From the IMG/VR virus record IMGVR_UViG_3300005581_000110, positions 1-26,246 of that record: a DNA stretch of 26,246 bases; one strand, written 5' to 3'. This document shows positions 19,901 through 26,246 of the stretch, one piece after another; the stretch's first letter is position 1, and every line of letters starts with the position of its first letter. Below the pieces are notes generated by a model that did not search any database, was not told the DNA's origin, and saw nothing but the letters and a program-made list of their open reading frames with translations. Origin of the DNA: a virus. The position numbers were made by a program, and so were the translations under genes.

Positions 19901-22183
19901 AGCTTGGTCATATTTTGTTAAACCAAATAGCTTTTCTGGATCAGTAGTAGCTTCTTTTGCTTTTTCCATATTTTTATAAGTTTGAAAACCAGCAAATGCT
20001 ACTGCTGCTCCAACTAGATATGGATTATTTAAGCCAAAAGCGCCAAGAGTAGATCCAAGAGTAGCAACATTTTTACCTGCACCAGCAAGTTGAGCTCCTG
20101 CTGCTTTAGTAGCTGCTCCTGCCAATCTTAATAAAGCAGCGTTAACTTCGGTAGTTGTAGCAGTTAATCTAAGTTGGTCTTTAGCTAATTCGGTAGTAAA
20201 TCCCGCAGCGGCTTTTGTTTTTTGTAAATCTGCAGATGCAGCAGAAGTAGCAGCTTTAGCTTTTAATAAATCTGCTTCAGTTGCCAAAGCACTAGCTGAT
20301 TTTTCTACACCGGCTGCAGCGTTTTTTGCTATACCTGTATATGTGTTCGCAGCTGTAGCAGCGTTTTTTGATACGCTTCCAGCTGTATTTGAAACTCTAG
20401 AAGCAGTAGAAATAATACTAGTGCTTGTACTATCAGTAGCGTTAGATATAAAACTTCCAGCATTACTTCTAGCAACATTTAAACCATTTTGTAAACCAGT
20501 TCTAAACGATAGAGGATCTCTTTGTATTTTATCCCCGCCGAATAAAGTTCCGTTTCTATTAATACCATCATTTGCAGAATCATTATAAAAACGAGTTCCA
20601 AAAGTATTAACTGCTGCAGTACCTAAATTAGCGGTTCCTACTAGAGCTCTTCTTGCTAGACCACCAGCTGTAACTGCGCCACCAGGTTCGCTAGCTCCTC
20701 CAAATGCGTTTCCTAATCTCCAAAATGGAACACCGCTATAAGGTCTTCTTTCAGCCAGTAATCCGCTTGCCCCACCTGCTTCAGTAGCATTTCTTGGTAC
20801 GAATGGAAGACCTGCAGCCCCTGCTCTACCTTCTCTAAAGCCACCAATTAGCGATTGTACAGGTGTGCTTTTTCCAACAAATCCTACACTAGCAATAACG
20901 TTTAAAGCTTTTTGTGCAGTTAAAAAAGTTCCTAAAACTACTACAGCAGAAGCAATAGCTGTAGTCGCAGAACCAAATGCTTTAGCAATAGGATTATCAA
21001 ACAATAATCTAACTATAGAAGCTATAGGTTGCAATATTTTGTCTATTACTTTTGCTACCGATGCAACAGCAGGTAAAAATGTAGACCCAATCGCCTCCCC
21101 AATTTCTTGAAAAGATTTTTTAATTCCATCTACTGAGGTATTTAAATTCTCAAAAGCTTTAGCACCAATTTCTTTCATTTTATCTGGATTGTCATATCCG
21201 GCTTCAGCGCCAGCAATGTATTTTCTGATACCACCTTGTTGAGCAACGGCTGTAATAGCTTTAGAGGCTCTAATTCCATCAATACCCAGCTGATCAAGAA
21301 TTTTAATGCTAGCTGGACCTTGCTTGCTAATGTATTCAAATAACTGAGTAACACCTTCAGTAGTTCCTAAAGATTTAAATTCTTTAGAAGTTTTACCAAG
21401 CAAGTTTGCATATTTTGCTATGTCTGGCGATCCATACTGAATTTGTCTAGTAATATCCGCAACGATAGTGTTGAACGTGTTGCTTGCTGCAAAACCATCA
21501 GCGCCAGCAGCGCTGAATGCTGCAGATATACCCAATACTTGAGTTTCAGTTATTCCTGCTGCTTTAGAAATAGGGGCAAGAGACTGAGCGAAGGAAGCAA
21601 TTCCAACAGCAGAAGATCCTGATAATTTGCTTACATTTGTTAAAGCTGATCCAAAACGTTCGAATTGAGTAGAGTTTAAAGTTCCAAAAGAACGGTTTAA
21701 CTCACCAAGGGAAGACGCTAGAGCGTTTACATTTTCACCAGTAGCGCCACTTAGAAGAATAGACGCTTTAGAAAGCTTTTCTAATTCTGCTGGAGCTTTT
21801 TGTCCTAATTTTGTAAAGCTCTCGTATAAGCCTATTACTTCGCCACGTGCTACCGGAAACTTTTTAGATATATCTGTAATAGATTTACCTAATTTATCTA
21901 CACTTTCTCCAGCATAAGCTGCAGTACCTTTAAGCGCAAAAAGTTGTTTGTCATAATCAGCAGCAGTCTTTGCTGCAGCTGCAATAGCTACAAGAGCTGC
22001 GCCACCACCAAATATTAGGCGCTTTCCTATTTTACTAGTTATACCATCAAGACTACGACCCAAGGAACCAACAGCTTCATTAAGCTTACTGGTTTCTTGA
22101 GTCGCAGCTTGGACACTTTGTTGATATTGAGTTGTATCGGCAGATACGACAATCTGAGCATTAGTTTGCTCGTCAGTCGCCAT
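16928..22183 (-). CDS. Tail tape measure protein
   Basis: A 1751-residue protein starting at 22183 behind GGAGGAAC. The N-terminal 350 residues are the tape measure domain: hydrophobic GGGAALVAIAAAA, then DYDKQLFALKGTAAYAG, ISKKFPVARGEVIGLYESFTKLGQ and LSGATGENVNALA. Hydrophobic helices at about 390-420 may act in DNA passage. Two blocks of nine 11-residue units (about 1228-1326 and 1441-1539), each with a D-(Y/F)-N-type start and basic residues, form a coiled coil. The protein sets tail length; at about 1.5 Angstrom per residue the tail would be about 260 nm. No lysozyme or peptidase domain is recognised. Confidence 0.95.
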   Translation of the reverse strand: MATDEQTNAQIVVSADTTQYQQSVQAATQETSKLNEAVGSLGRSLDGITSKIGKRLIFGGGAALVAIAAAAKTAADYDKQLFALKGTAAYAGESVDKLGKSITDISKKFPVARGEVIGLYESFTKLGQKAPAELEKLSKASILLSGATGENVNALASSLGELNRSFGTLNSTQFERFGSALTNVSKLSGSSAVGIASFAQSLAPISKAAGITETQVLGISAAFSAAGADGFAASNTFNTIVADITRQIQYGSPDIAKYANLLGKTSKEFKSLGTTEGVTQLFEYISKQGPASIKILDQLGIDGIRASKAITAVAQQGGIRKYIAGAEAGYDNPDKMKEIGAKAFENLNTSVDGIKKSFQEIGEAIGSTFLPAVASVAKVIDKILQPIASIVRLLFDNPIAKAFGSATTAIASAVVVLGTFLTAQKALNVIASVGFVGKSTPVQSLIGGFREGRAGAAGLPFVPRNATEAGGASGLLAERRPYSGVPFWRLGNAFGGASEPGGAVTAGGLARRALVGTANLGTAAVNTFGTRFYNDSANDGINRNGTLFGGDKIQRDPLSFRTGLQNGLNVARSNAGSFISNATDSTSTSIISTASRVSNTAGSVSKNAATAANTYTGIAKNAAAGVEKSASALATEADLLKAKAATSAASADLQKTKAAAGFTTELAKDQLRLTATTTEVNAALLRLAGAATKAAGAQLAGAGKNVATLGSTLGAFGLNNPYLVGAAVAFAGFQTYKNMEKAKEATTDPEKLFGLTKYDQALGISSKSVFSFTDTLDKARASLESVKGTEQKYQESKTVTNLDVVSSNKQKDYTNAQVKELKSVDQAKAFLSSLGNITPEELALIKLDLLKNKDLGGAKGVESILSSYSPNKTFNDYVKNISVGKNLNAAYAAQGERNFFKRGFISGDARTSIDAGFGGIDTGATAIENQFGAQAATAYRQQSYRDAFGAITANQGTAGKNNASGGKSTVTEVALKQFASSIGLKSGELRTNVIGGEGGSLFANDAKTPEELARILLEANKDNAEVTDKLVAAGLGTVDAQGKVTVTTGADLQKNLQKALLGSDVGSFDSTLAKTSIGKTLLGDKNIQTGQYDNKNAALSAYQEASLNPENIRNLSSAILTAGGFNQSTNDTTKIQSSLIELANGINDTTNATYKFALALRDAVVQIASLRLTGTSSSSTQQGARLNNFTQAAYNQNDPNAFLTFQTNAEQEAANLRLMFINQIKQYEAYNRARANSEADFQKGVTRAKNSFNLSLARQDEDYQLSKDRQEEDYNLQRKYSIEDYNRARARAEEDFQKGQARAIEDFNKSRMRSMRDYNKQLARMVEDSASSMYDPYQRITARVTWDGRNLIANMQEQARKIREQVANIEKLKQAGLSQQAIDQLGLADASNAQQTASLASQVGADPTLAAGLNQAAGSKQASAQELLINDSNKTYRRMRDDFNQSLADSASDFKKAMERQQADYSLALTRQDSDFNRGLERGSRAFNKARERSDADFTKNRERAIRDQRLALAQQRTDYLTALARNKTEFDAANEEIFGSLETLAARSGRAIKASNTNTKNAVIANNDAMVKNTQKAIQQVQAFQDVNTWNSDPKNAGFGNKVIWLPGPGGGTKGGSWYYPPGYSGGRLNRDRNGNPLDDNGRGMAKGGIMTNRQRVNFAEDGPELAIPLNQQGINFLKSYITQSVSKDAIKQMMVGSYGSPVEFKGQGNVYNDNSTQVNGPITVVSNDPNDMANKIAAKARYNRLTSRK
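17567..17863 (-). repeat. Nine 11-residue repeats in the tape measure gene, block 2
   Basis: Codons for residues 1441-1539 form nine units of 33 bases, such as SDFKKAMERQQ, ADYSLALTRQD and ADFTKNRERAI. Asp-Tyr/Phe recurs at position 2-3 and Arg near position 9. Confidence 0.8.
18206..18502 (-). repeat. Nine 11-residue repeats in the tape measure gene, block 1
   Basis: Codons for residues 1228-1326 form nine units of 33 bases, for example EDYNLQRKYSI, EDYNRARARAE, EDFQKGQARAI and EDFNKSRMRSM, in perfect 11-residue register. The pattern suggests a hendecad coiled coil. Confidence 0.85.
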
Positions 22184-22622
22184 CTGGTTCCTCCATAGCT
22201 TGTTGCGAGGCTACAAGTCGTTGAGCGTGTTCTACACCACCTGTGGGCTTTAGGTTTATTGATGTACCAGGTAATCCTTTACCTGACTCTTCCTGCGCTA
22301 TATCTTTATAATAGCAACCCCAGCAAATGTCTTCTACTGGTTCGTATGCTCGCTTATCTTCGTCCCATTCCCAAGGTGCTGTACCGCACATTTGGCAACG
22401 AGAATTTTTCTCCATATTGTAGGCAATAGCTTTTTCTCTATCATCACTATCCCACTCCATAAACTCTGAATGTGGTATGCCATGTTCGCTACAATAACTC
22501 ATTTCGAGCCAGAACTGAGAGTCGTACCTCAGCCTAGCTCTGAAGTAGGGACCGCTTTCAGACCTCTGCTGCAGATCTCCACTGCAGCCACAAACAGGTC
22601 CATAGTTTCCCCACGGTTCCAA
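22173..22622 (-). CDS. Tail assembly chaperone, frameshift extension
   Basis: An open frame in the -1 position relative to the chaperone gene at 22529-22969, overlapping it by up to 94 bases and the tape measure gene by 11. From about codon 29 it gives the block RARLRYDSQFWLEM, SYCSEHGIPHSEF and the zinc ligands Cys76/79 (CQMC) and Cys100/103 (CWGC) usual for the second part of actinophage tail chaperones. It has no start with a ribosome site (TTG 22622 and ATG 22502 are both bare), so it is probably made as a fusion by frameshifting. No canonical slippery heptamer in the right phase is visible. A TGA bounds the frame just upstream of 22622. Confidence 0.75.
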   Translation of the reverse strand: MEPWGNYGPVCGCSGDLQQRSESGPYFRARLRYDSQFWLEMSYCSEHGIPHSEFMEWDSDDREKAIAYNMEKNSRCQMCGTAPWEWDEDKRAYEPVEDICWGCYYKDIAQEESGKGLPGTSINLKPTGGVEHAQRLVASQQAMEEPDGD

Positions 22623-22969
22623 TCAGGAGAATTCCAGATCTCTGCCCATTCTTTAGAGGACATTTCTGGTTCAATGCATACTTTAGACATTAATTCAGGG
22701 GCGAATCTGTTAATATCGTAACTAGATCCTTCAGCTTTTTGCTCAATAGTTGGAGGGAACTTGGTCAGCAAACGATCATAATCTTGCGTACCAATAGCTC
22801 TAAACACCAACGTAACTTCAACGGGCTTACCATCCTCACCGGACAGTTCGAAGACTATTTCCCGTTGAGCTCTTTTCTTGTTTCTCAATAATGAGAGAGT
22901 TGTTGCTTTGGAATCAGCACGCTGGGCAGCGCGTGCTTCAACCGTAGTTCCTTCAGTCGCCTTGGGCAT
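22529..22969 (-). CDS. Tail assembly chaperone
   Basis: A 146-residue protein starting at 22969, 16 bases after the stop of the major tail gene, with AAAGGAA upstream. It has the actinophage chaperone layout: a charged Ala/Arg-rich start, VEVTLVFRAIGTQDYDRLLTKFPPT (about 50-74), and SSKEWAEIWNSPDWNRGETMDLFVAAVEICSRG near the end. It keeps the tape measure protein soluble during tail assembly. A longer form is expected through the -1 frame at 22173-22622. Confidence 0.85.
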   Translation of the reverse strand: MPKATEGTTVEARAAQRADSKATTLSLLRNKKRAQREIVFELSGEDGKPVEVTLVFRAIGTQDYDRLLTKFPPTIEQKAEGSSYDINRFAPELMSKVCIEPEMSSKEWAEIWNSPDWNRGETMDLFVAAVEICSRGLKAVPTSELG

Positions 22970-22985
22970 TGACGATTCCTTTCAA

Positions 22986-23474
22986 TTAGACTACAACAGC
23001 GCTTTCAGCTGGTGCAGCGGTTACTGCGCAATTCACAGTGAAGGTCATCACTGCGTTGTTAGCCATGTTAGTCATAGCTCTTGAGGTGACGGTCACAGGC
23101 CACACTTCGCACTTGTTAGTAGCGACGTTAGGTTCCTTGTAGGTACCTCCACCACCAAAGCGAGAAATAATAAACCAGCCGGTGGTGGTGCGAGCCAACG
23201 CGGCCCACGCACTGTCGGTAGTTGAATCACGGTAAAAGTCACCCGTGAAGGTGGCCTGAGACGTACCAACTATAGTGGTTTCAAACAAAGTGTCAAACGA
23301 CGGGGTAGGAACAGTGTTACCCTGAGCGCTTGCGTTAAGGCTAATAACAAAAGGTGTTAAGTTAATGGCAGCATTAACTTGAGTTGTTGTTGGTGCCGTA
23401 ATAGTGGAAATTGTACCAGTAGTAGATGGATAAAAACCTATCCATGTATTAGCATTAGGAATAATCCTAGCCAT
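22986..23474 (-). CDS. Major tail tube protein
   Basis: A 162-residue protein starting at 23474 behind AAGGAGATATT. The signature region is ATFTGDFYRDSTTDSAWAALARTTTGWFIISRFGGGG followed by CEVWPVTVTSRA and NNAVMTFTVNCAVT, the common form of actinophage major tail proteins. It forms the tail tube. It is preceded by a 61-base gap, the longest in the late operon, which may carry its own promoter. Its codons look more GC-rich and even than those of neighbours, as expected for an abundant protein. Confidence 0.9.
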   Translation of the reverse strand: MARIIPNANTWIGFYPSTTGTISTITAPTTTQVNAAINLTPFVISLNASAQGNTVPTPSFDTLFETTIVGTSQATFTGDFYRDSTTDSAWAALARTTTGWFIISRFGGGGTYKEPNVATNKCEVWPVTVTSRAMTNMANNAVMTFTVNCAVTAAPAESAVVV

Positions 23475-23535
23475 AATATCTCCTTAAGGAACGTGAGTCT
23501 TCGTATAACTATAATGACAGACCTGTAAAGTCTCT

Positions 23536-23721
23536 TTACTCTTCTTCGTACTCGTTTTCTTCTTCTTCTATATCAAAGAAGTCTTCTTCTATAGCTTCGA
23601 TTGCTTCTTCCGTATTTGGTTGTACTTCTTGAGCTGCATCTAAAGCATTTAACATCGCAATAACCTTTTCATGGTTTGCTACTAAATCAAAAACGGGAAC
23701 TACTTCTTCAGGTTGAATCAT
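23536..23721 (-). CDS. Small acidic protein between terminator and tube genes
   Basis: A 61-residue protein. I prefer the ATG at 23721, which overlaps the previous stop by one base and is preceded at the right distance by AAGGAG; an ATG seven codons earlier (23742) has no such site. The end is almost all Glu and Asp (about 42-61). Position suggests a tail assembly role; family unknown. Confidence 0.6.
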   Translation of the reverse strand: MIQPEEVVPVFDLVANHEKVIAMLNALDAAQEVQPNTEEAIEAIEEDFFDIEEEENEYEEE

Positions 23722-24173
23722 TACATCTCCTTGGATATCCATATTTCGTATGTATCTAATTGTAAATAGTACGGTAAATCTGCTGTATTAACAGATTGTA
23801 CTGAACCTACGTTGGAAACTCTTACTTGTTGTACTAAATAGTTATTCTCTAATACTAATCTAATACTAGTCATTTTTTCAATAGCGTTCCTCATACTATC
23901 GGCTACAAGCTCAGTTTGGTCTACACTCACGCCATATGAAGCTAAAGTATATGTACAACGCCAATCGTTTTCATCCCTGCTATATCCACCAGTATTTAGT
24001 ACCGAGGCTGATCCAGGGGCTAAAATGGCAAAAGGTCTAAATTTAGTACTTTGTGTGTTAGTACTTTTGGAGTTCCAACCAACGTTTGGGGGTATATCAA
24101 TTAACCCAACAGGGGCTATTCCTTCAGCTACCTGTTGGACTTTTTTAGTAAGTAGTCTTCTTTCAAAAGCCAT
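23721..24173 (-). CDS. Tail terminator protein
   Basis: A 150-residue protein starting at 24173, overlapping the previous stop by one base. A helix at the start (KKVQQVAEGIAPVG), a middle strand region with DENDWRCTYTLASYGVSV, and a helix-strand end (VADSMRNAIEKM; YYLQLDTYEIWISKEM) match the small tail terminators of actinophages, which cap the tube and join it to the head. The place between the HK97-gp10-like and major tail genes is usual. Confidence 0.75.
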   Translation of the reverse strand: MAFERRLLTKKVQQVAEGIAPVGLIDIPPNVGWNSKSTNTQSTKFRPFAILAPGSASVLNTGGYSRDENDWRCTYTLASYGVSVDQTELVADSMRNAIEKMTSIRLVLENNYLVQQVRVSNVGSVQSVNTADLPYYLQLDTYEIWISKEM

Positions 24174-24631
24174 TAATTGATATTTCCTTTAACTATTAAT
24201 AAAGCCCCGCTTTTAGTCAATTCTTCTACTTTATCGCCTAGAGCTTGTTCTAACGCTGGTCTCATATATGGTTGAGCTTTAATTCCAGGGTGCATAACAG
24301 ACTTAGCATACACCCATTTCCCATCTACTTTGAAATGTAATACTCCACCAGGTTTACGCGGACTTATTTTATAAGGTCCTTTTGTACCAAATTCTAAGTA
24401 CTTGCCATATGGTACAGATGGTTCAATTATGGCTTTAGTACTAGATTCATATCTAGCTTGGATAGAATTAGCCAAAGTTCCGGTTTTTCTAGGGGCTAAA
24501 GCTACTGCATTTACCTTAACTTGTTCAGCCACTTTTGACACTAGCATGGCAGCAGCTCTATCTATACCCTCAGAAGCCCCTGAGAGGTTATTTAAGAGGC
24601 TTGTAAGGTCAGCCTGACCCGCTACCCCCAT
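24173..24631 (-). CDS. HK97-gp10-like head-tail joining protein
   Basis: A 152-residue protein starting at 24631. The HK97-gp10 pattern is clear: a helix AAAMLVSKVAEQVKVNAVALAPRKTGTLANSI, then PSVPYGKYLEFGTKG, a strand VLHFKVDGKWVYAKSV and the ending HPGIKAQPYMRPALEQA. It joins head and tail. It overlaps the closure gene by 10 bases. Confidence 0.85.
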   Translation of the reverse strand: MGVAGQADLTSLLNNLSGASEGIDRAAAMLVSKVAEQVKVNAVALAPRKTGTLANSIQARYESSTKAIIEPSVPYGKYLEFGTKGPYKISPRKPGGVLHFKVDGKWVYAKSVMHPGIKAQPYMRPALEQALGDKVEELTKSGALLIVKGNIN

Positions 24632-25056
24632 GCGCGGTTCTCGTCCAGCATAACGCCCGTTAAACGCCTTGTAGCCATAATTGATCCTCCAGCAGTGACT
24701 CCAGTGATTCTAAAAGCCCTATTTACTAGATCTTGATCTTCTGGGCAGGATAATATTTCGCACACATTATCCACATTAGGGATAAGTGCAGTATCCCAAG
24801 GAATAGAGATATTAATAGATTTAGTTGCAAAACTAGCATTTTCACCGATAGAAAAATCGCCAGACTGACTAGCTCCCCATACACGAGCTGGTCCTTCATA
24901 TATGTATTCAATAGGCTCTTGAACAGTAGCATAACCATCAGTCAAATCAGGGGCGAACACTTCTGACGGCTTTACTATAGATACAACGGAGTCCATGTGG
25001 ATTTCAGCAGACTCTTTAGCGTACTGCTTAGACCACGCTCCTATTGGCCTAGCCAT
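24622..25056 (-). CDS. Head closure (stopper) protein
   Basis: A 144-residue protein starting at 25056, directly after the stop of the connector gene. An N-terminal helix, IYEGPARVWGASQ, INISIPWDTALIPNVDNVCEIL and AFRITGVTAGG-SIMATRRLTGV form the strand-rich barrel pattern of head-to-tail stoppers, close to the DUF6093 type. It plugs the packaged head before the tail attaches. Confidence 0.75.
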   Translation of the reverse strand: MARPIGAWSKQYAKESAEIHMDSVVSIVKPSEVFAPDLTDGYATVQEPIEYIYEGPARVWGASQSGDFSIGENASFATKSINISIPWDTALIPNVDNVCEILSCPEDQDLVNRAFRITGVTAGGSIMATRRLTGVMLDENRAWG

Positions 25057-25530
25057 TTAATGTCCGTAGTAATAGTTGTAATATGACGCATATCCCCGTG
25101 GTGGGGGCTGTGTTCCAGCGTCAGGATTATCGTCCATACCAACAGAAAATGACAATGGCTTAATTGAGTCGTCGTATGCTAAATCCCAAATTTTAGAAGC
25201 AAACTCAACACTAGAAGAAGCGCTAACTTCTCTAATGTATTGCTTTCTAAGTTGCTCAGCCAAAGTTTGGTATTTTTGTTGCAATGCTTCTGCACCAACA
25301 CTGACACCATCTGCTGAAGTAGATATTTCTCTAGCAAACTTAGAAGCTACTATTTCAGCACAAACAGCTGCTACATATATTAAAGAATTAGAAAGCGGAA
25401 ACCACTGAGTTATAAGAAACTGTATTTCTTCGTCCTGAAGTAAAACATCCGTAGATACTGTATCTTGGATATAAAATCTGACCGAGTTTACTTGACTATC
25501 AGTAGGATCGCCAGTATATGAAAAAGACAT
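25057..25530 (-). CDS. Head-tail connector (adaptor) protein
   Basis: A 157-residue protein starting at 25530 behind AGGAGA. It has the usual adaptor start (SQVNSVRFYIQDTVSTDVLLQDEEIQFLITQW), then helices ALQQKYQTLAEQLRKQYIREV and a Pro/Tyr-rich end. It sits on the portal ring. The N-terminal motif is strongly typical of the family. Confidence 0.85.
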   Translation of the reverse strand: MSFSYTGDPTDSQVNSVRFYIQDTVSTDVLLQDEEIQFLITQWFPLSNSLIYVAAVCAEIVASKFAREISTSADGVSVGAEALQQKYQTLAEQLRKQYIREVSASSSVEFASKIWDLAYDDSIKPLSFSVGMDDNPDAGTQPPPRGYASYYNYYYGH

Positions 25531-25555
25531 TGCTTCTCCTATCTATACAATAATA

Positions 25556-26062
25556 CTACTGGTACTGTCTATTTTCGTTACGTATCTTTCTATAAGACTT
25601 AGTTCCTAACAATGTAGAACCTGCAGTGCTTCCCGCACCCCACGCTCCAGCTTGGGCGTAATTTTTAAGAGCTGAACCTTCTATCTGTATTGGTTTAGCT
25701 CGTGATCCTTTAGGCTGTACACCATTAGGAATTAACGCTTTAGAGTTACCCCATAATTTGTTGCCACCTCTACCCTGCAAAAATTTAGGGGCGTTTACAA
25801 CACTTTTTACAGGTATTTTTCTAATTAAAGGCGCAGCTAAAGTTGCTCCAACTGCACCACCTGCTAAACCACCAGCAGTAATAGCGCCAAAGTTTCTAGA
25901 AGCGTTCTTTAATTTTTTACCTGGTGGGGAGTATTCATAAGATCTAACAGTACTACCAGGAATAATAGCAGCTAAAGAATCTGGCACAGTAGAAGGACCT
26001 ACTCTACGCTTTCTATCAGCCTTGCTAATAGAGCCGTGATCTACGCCAAATGCGCTAAGCAT
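25556..26062 (-). CDS. Basic Gly/Ala-rich head-region protein
   Basis: A 168-residue protein starting at 26062, six bases after the previous stop. It begins SAFGVDHGSISKADRKRR, an opening common to proteins coded beside the capsid genes of many actinophages. Residues about 59-82 (AITAGGLAGGAVGATLAAPLI) and 136-154 are Gly/Ala-rich and could insert into a membrane or pack as helices. The net charge is strongly positive. Function unknown; a minor capsid or injected protein are both possible. Confidence 0.65.
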   Translation of the reverse strand: MLSAFGVDHGSISKADRKRRVGPSTVPDSLAAIIPGSTVRSYEYSPPGKKLKNASRNFGAITAGGLAGGAVGATLAAPLIRKIPVKSVVNAPKFLQGRGGNKLWGNSKALIPNGVQPKGSRAKPIQIEGSALKNYAQAGAWGAGSTAGSTLLGTKSYRKIRNENRQYQ

Positions 26063-26068
26063 GGCTTA

Positions 26069-26246
26069 CTACTTTGACTCTGGAGTAGCTTTTTTAACCG
26101 GAGCAGGAGTTGCTTTCTTGACAGGAACTGCAGCTTTCTTAACGGCTACAGGGGCTTCAGGAGTGGTCTTAGCAGCAACTGCACCAGTGTTACGCTTAAA
26201 TTCATCAAAGTGAATAGCGCTACCAGCAATAACGTGTGTAAGCCAA
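26069..26246 (-). CDS. C-terminal part of a head-region protein, K/A/P-rich tail
   Basis: Only the last 58 residues lie in the window; the gene continues beyond 26246. The visible part starts THVIAGSAIHFDEFKRNTG and then becomes a low-complexity tail in which PV-KKA and TP repeat (VKKAAVPVKKATPAPVKKATPESK), like the tails of histone H1 or of phage proteins that touch DNA. Place in the operon (before the connector) suggests a capsid-associated protein such as a decoration protein or capsid subunit end. Confidence 0.6.
   Translation of the reverse strand, partial: WLTHVIAGSAIHFDEFKRNTGAVAAKTTPEAPVAVKKAAVPVKKATPAPVKKATPESK

Noticed and set aside
18337-21110. Short open frames on both strands inside the tape measure gene
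   Set aside because: They are out-of-frame shadows of a long, clearly recognised gene, with no ribosome sites.
22603-22611. GGGGAAA as the frameshift site of the tail chaperone
   Set aside because: It is out of phase for a -1 shift; a +1 slip there would run into a stop.
22601-22622. Conventional start of the chaperone extension at TTG 22622
   Set aside because: No ribosome site is present, and the first 28 codons read the chaperone gene out of frame; a frameshift is more likely.

Overview
The window is a stretch of a tailed-phage genome (siphovirus architecture) whose host is most likely an actinobacterium. The actinobacterial signs are a WhiB-type Fe-S regulator (2138-2425), an Rpf-like peptidoglycan hydrolase (5717-6226), a small Cys/His protein of a type common in actinobacteria (1083-1220), an actinophage-style set of tail genes, and a two-hairpin RNA with six cytosines in each loop that matches the description of actinobacterial 6C RNA (81-159). 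The DNA is visibly AT-rich, and the tRNAs read UUA, AUG, AGA and AAA. This would fit a low-GC actinobacterium (for example a freshwater lineage), but that is inference.

Layout. From 1 to 11359 everything reads rightward: a dense accessory/early region of about 27 mostly small genes, often overlapping by 1-4 bases (TAATG, ATGA, TTGA, GTGA junctions) and mostly preceded by clear AAGGAG-type ribosome sites. Recognisable members are the WhiB protein, a C-terminal helix-turn-helix protein (3985-4521), the Rpf-like enzyme, an AAA+ ATPase (8137-9741), a DUF4192-like protein and many small Cys-rich, probably zinc-binding proteins. A two-helix membrane peptide (6785-6946) lies about 560 bases after the Rpf-like gene. 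The region is rich in RNA: four tRNAs (Leu-UAA, Met-CAU, Arg-UCU, Lys-UUU), a tRNA-like cloverleaf after tRNA-Lys, a 13-bp hairpin between tRNA-Arg and tRNA-Lys, the 6C-like element, related leader hairpins before three small genes, and two promoter-RNA-terminator units, one driven by a perfect sigma70-type promoter (6602-6630).

From 26246 down to 11409 everything reads leftward and forms one late structural operon. In transcription order: the tail end of a head-region gene, a basic Gly/Ala-rich head protein, head-tail connector, head closure protein, HK97-gp10-like protein, tail terminator, a small acidic protein, major tail protein, tail assembly chaperone with a -1-frame extension, a 1751-residue tape measure protein, distal tail protein, a fibre-like protein, a LamG-like minor tail protein, a 1106-residue hub-like minor tail protein and a second fibre-like protein. 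The two gene blocks converge on a strong UUCG-loop terminator at 11369-11399 that could work in both directions.

The virion genes are conventional. The less ordinary content is in the left half, where structured RNAs sit between tiny genes: the phage-borne 6C-like RNA, the expanded tRNA-like cloverleaf, the independently promoted structured RNA and the repeated leader hairpins. No integrase, transposase, CRISPR array or toxin was recognised.
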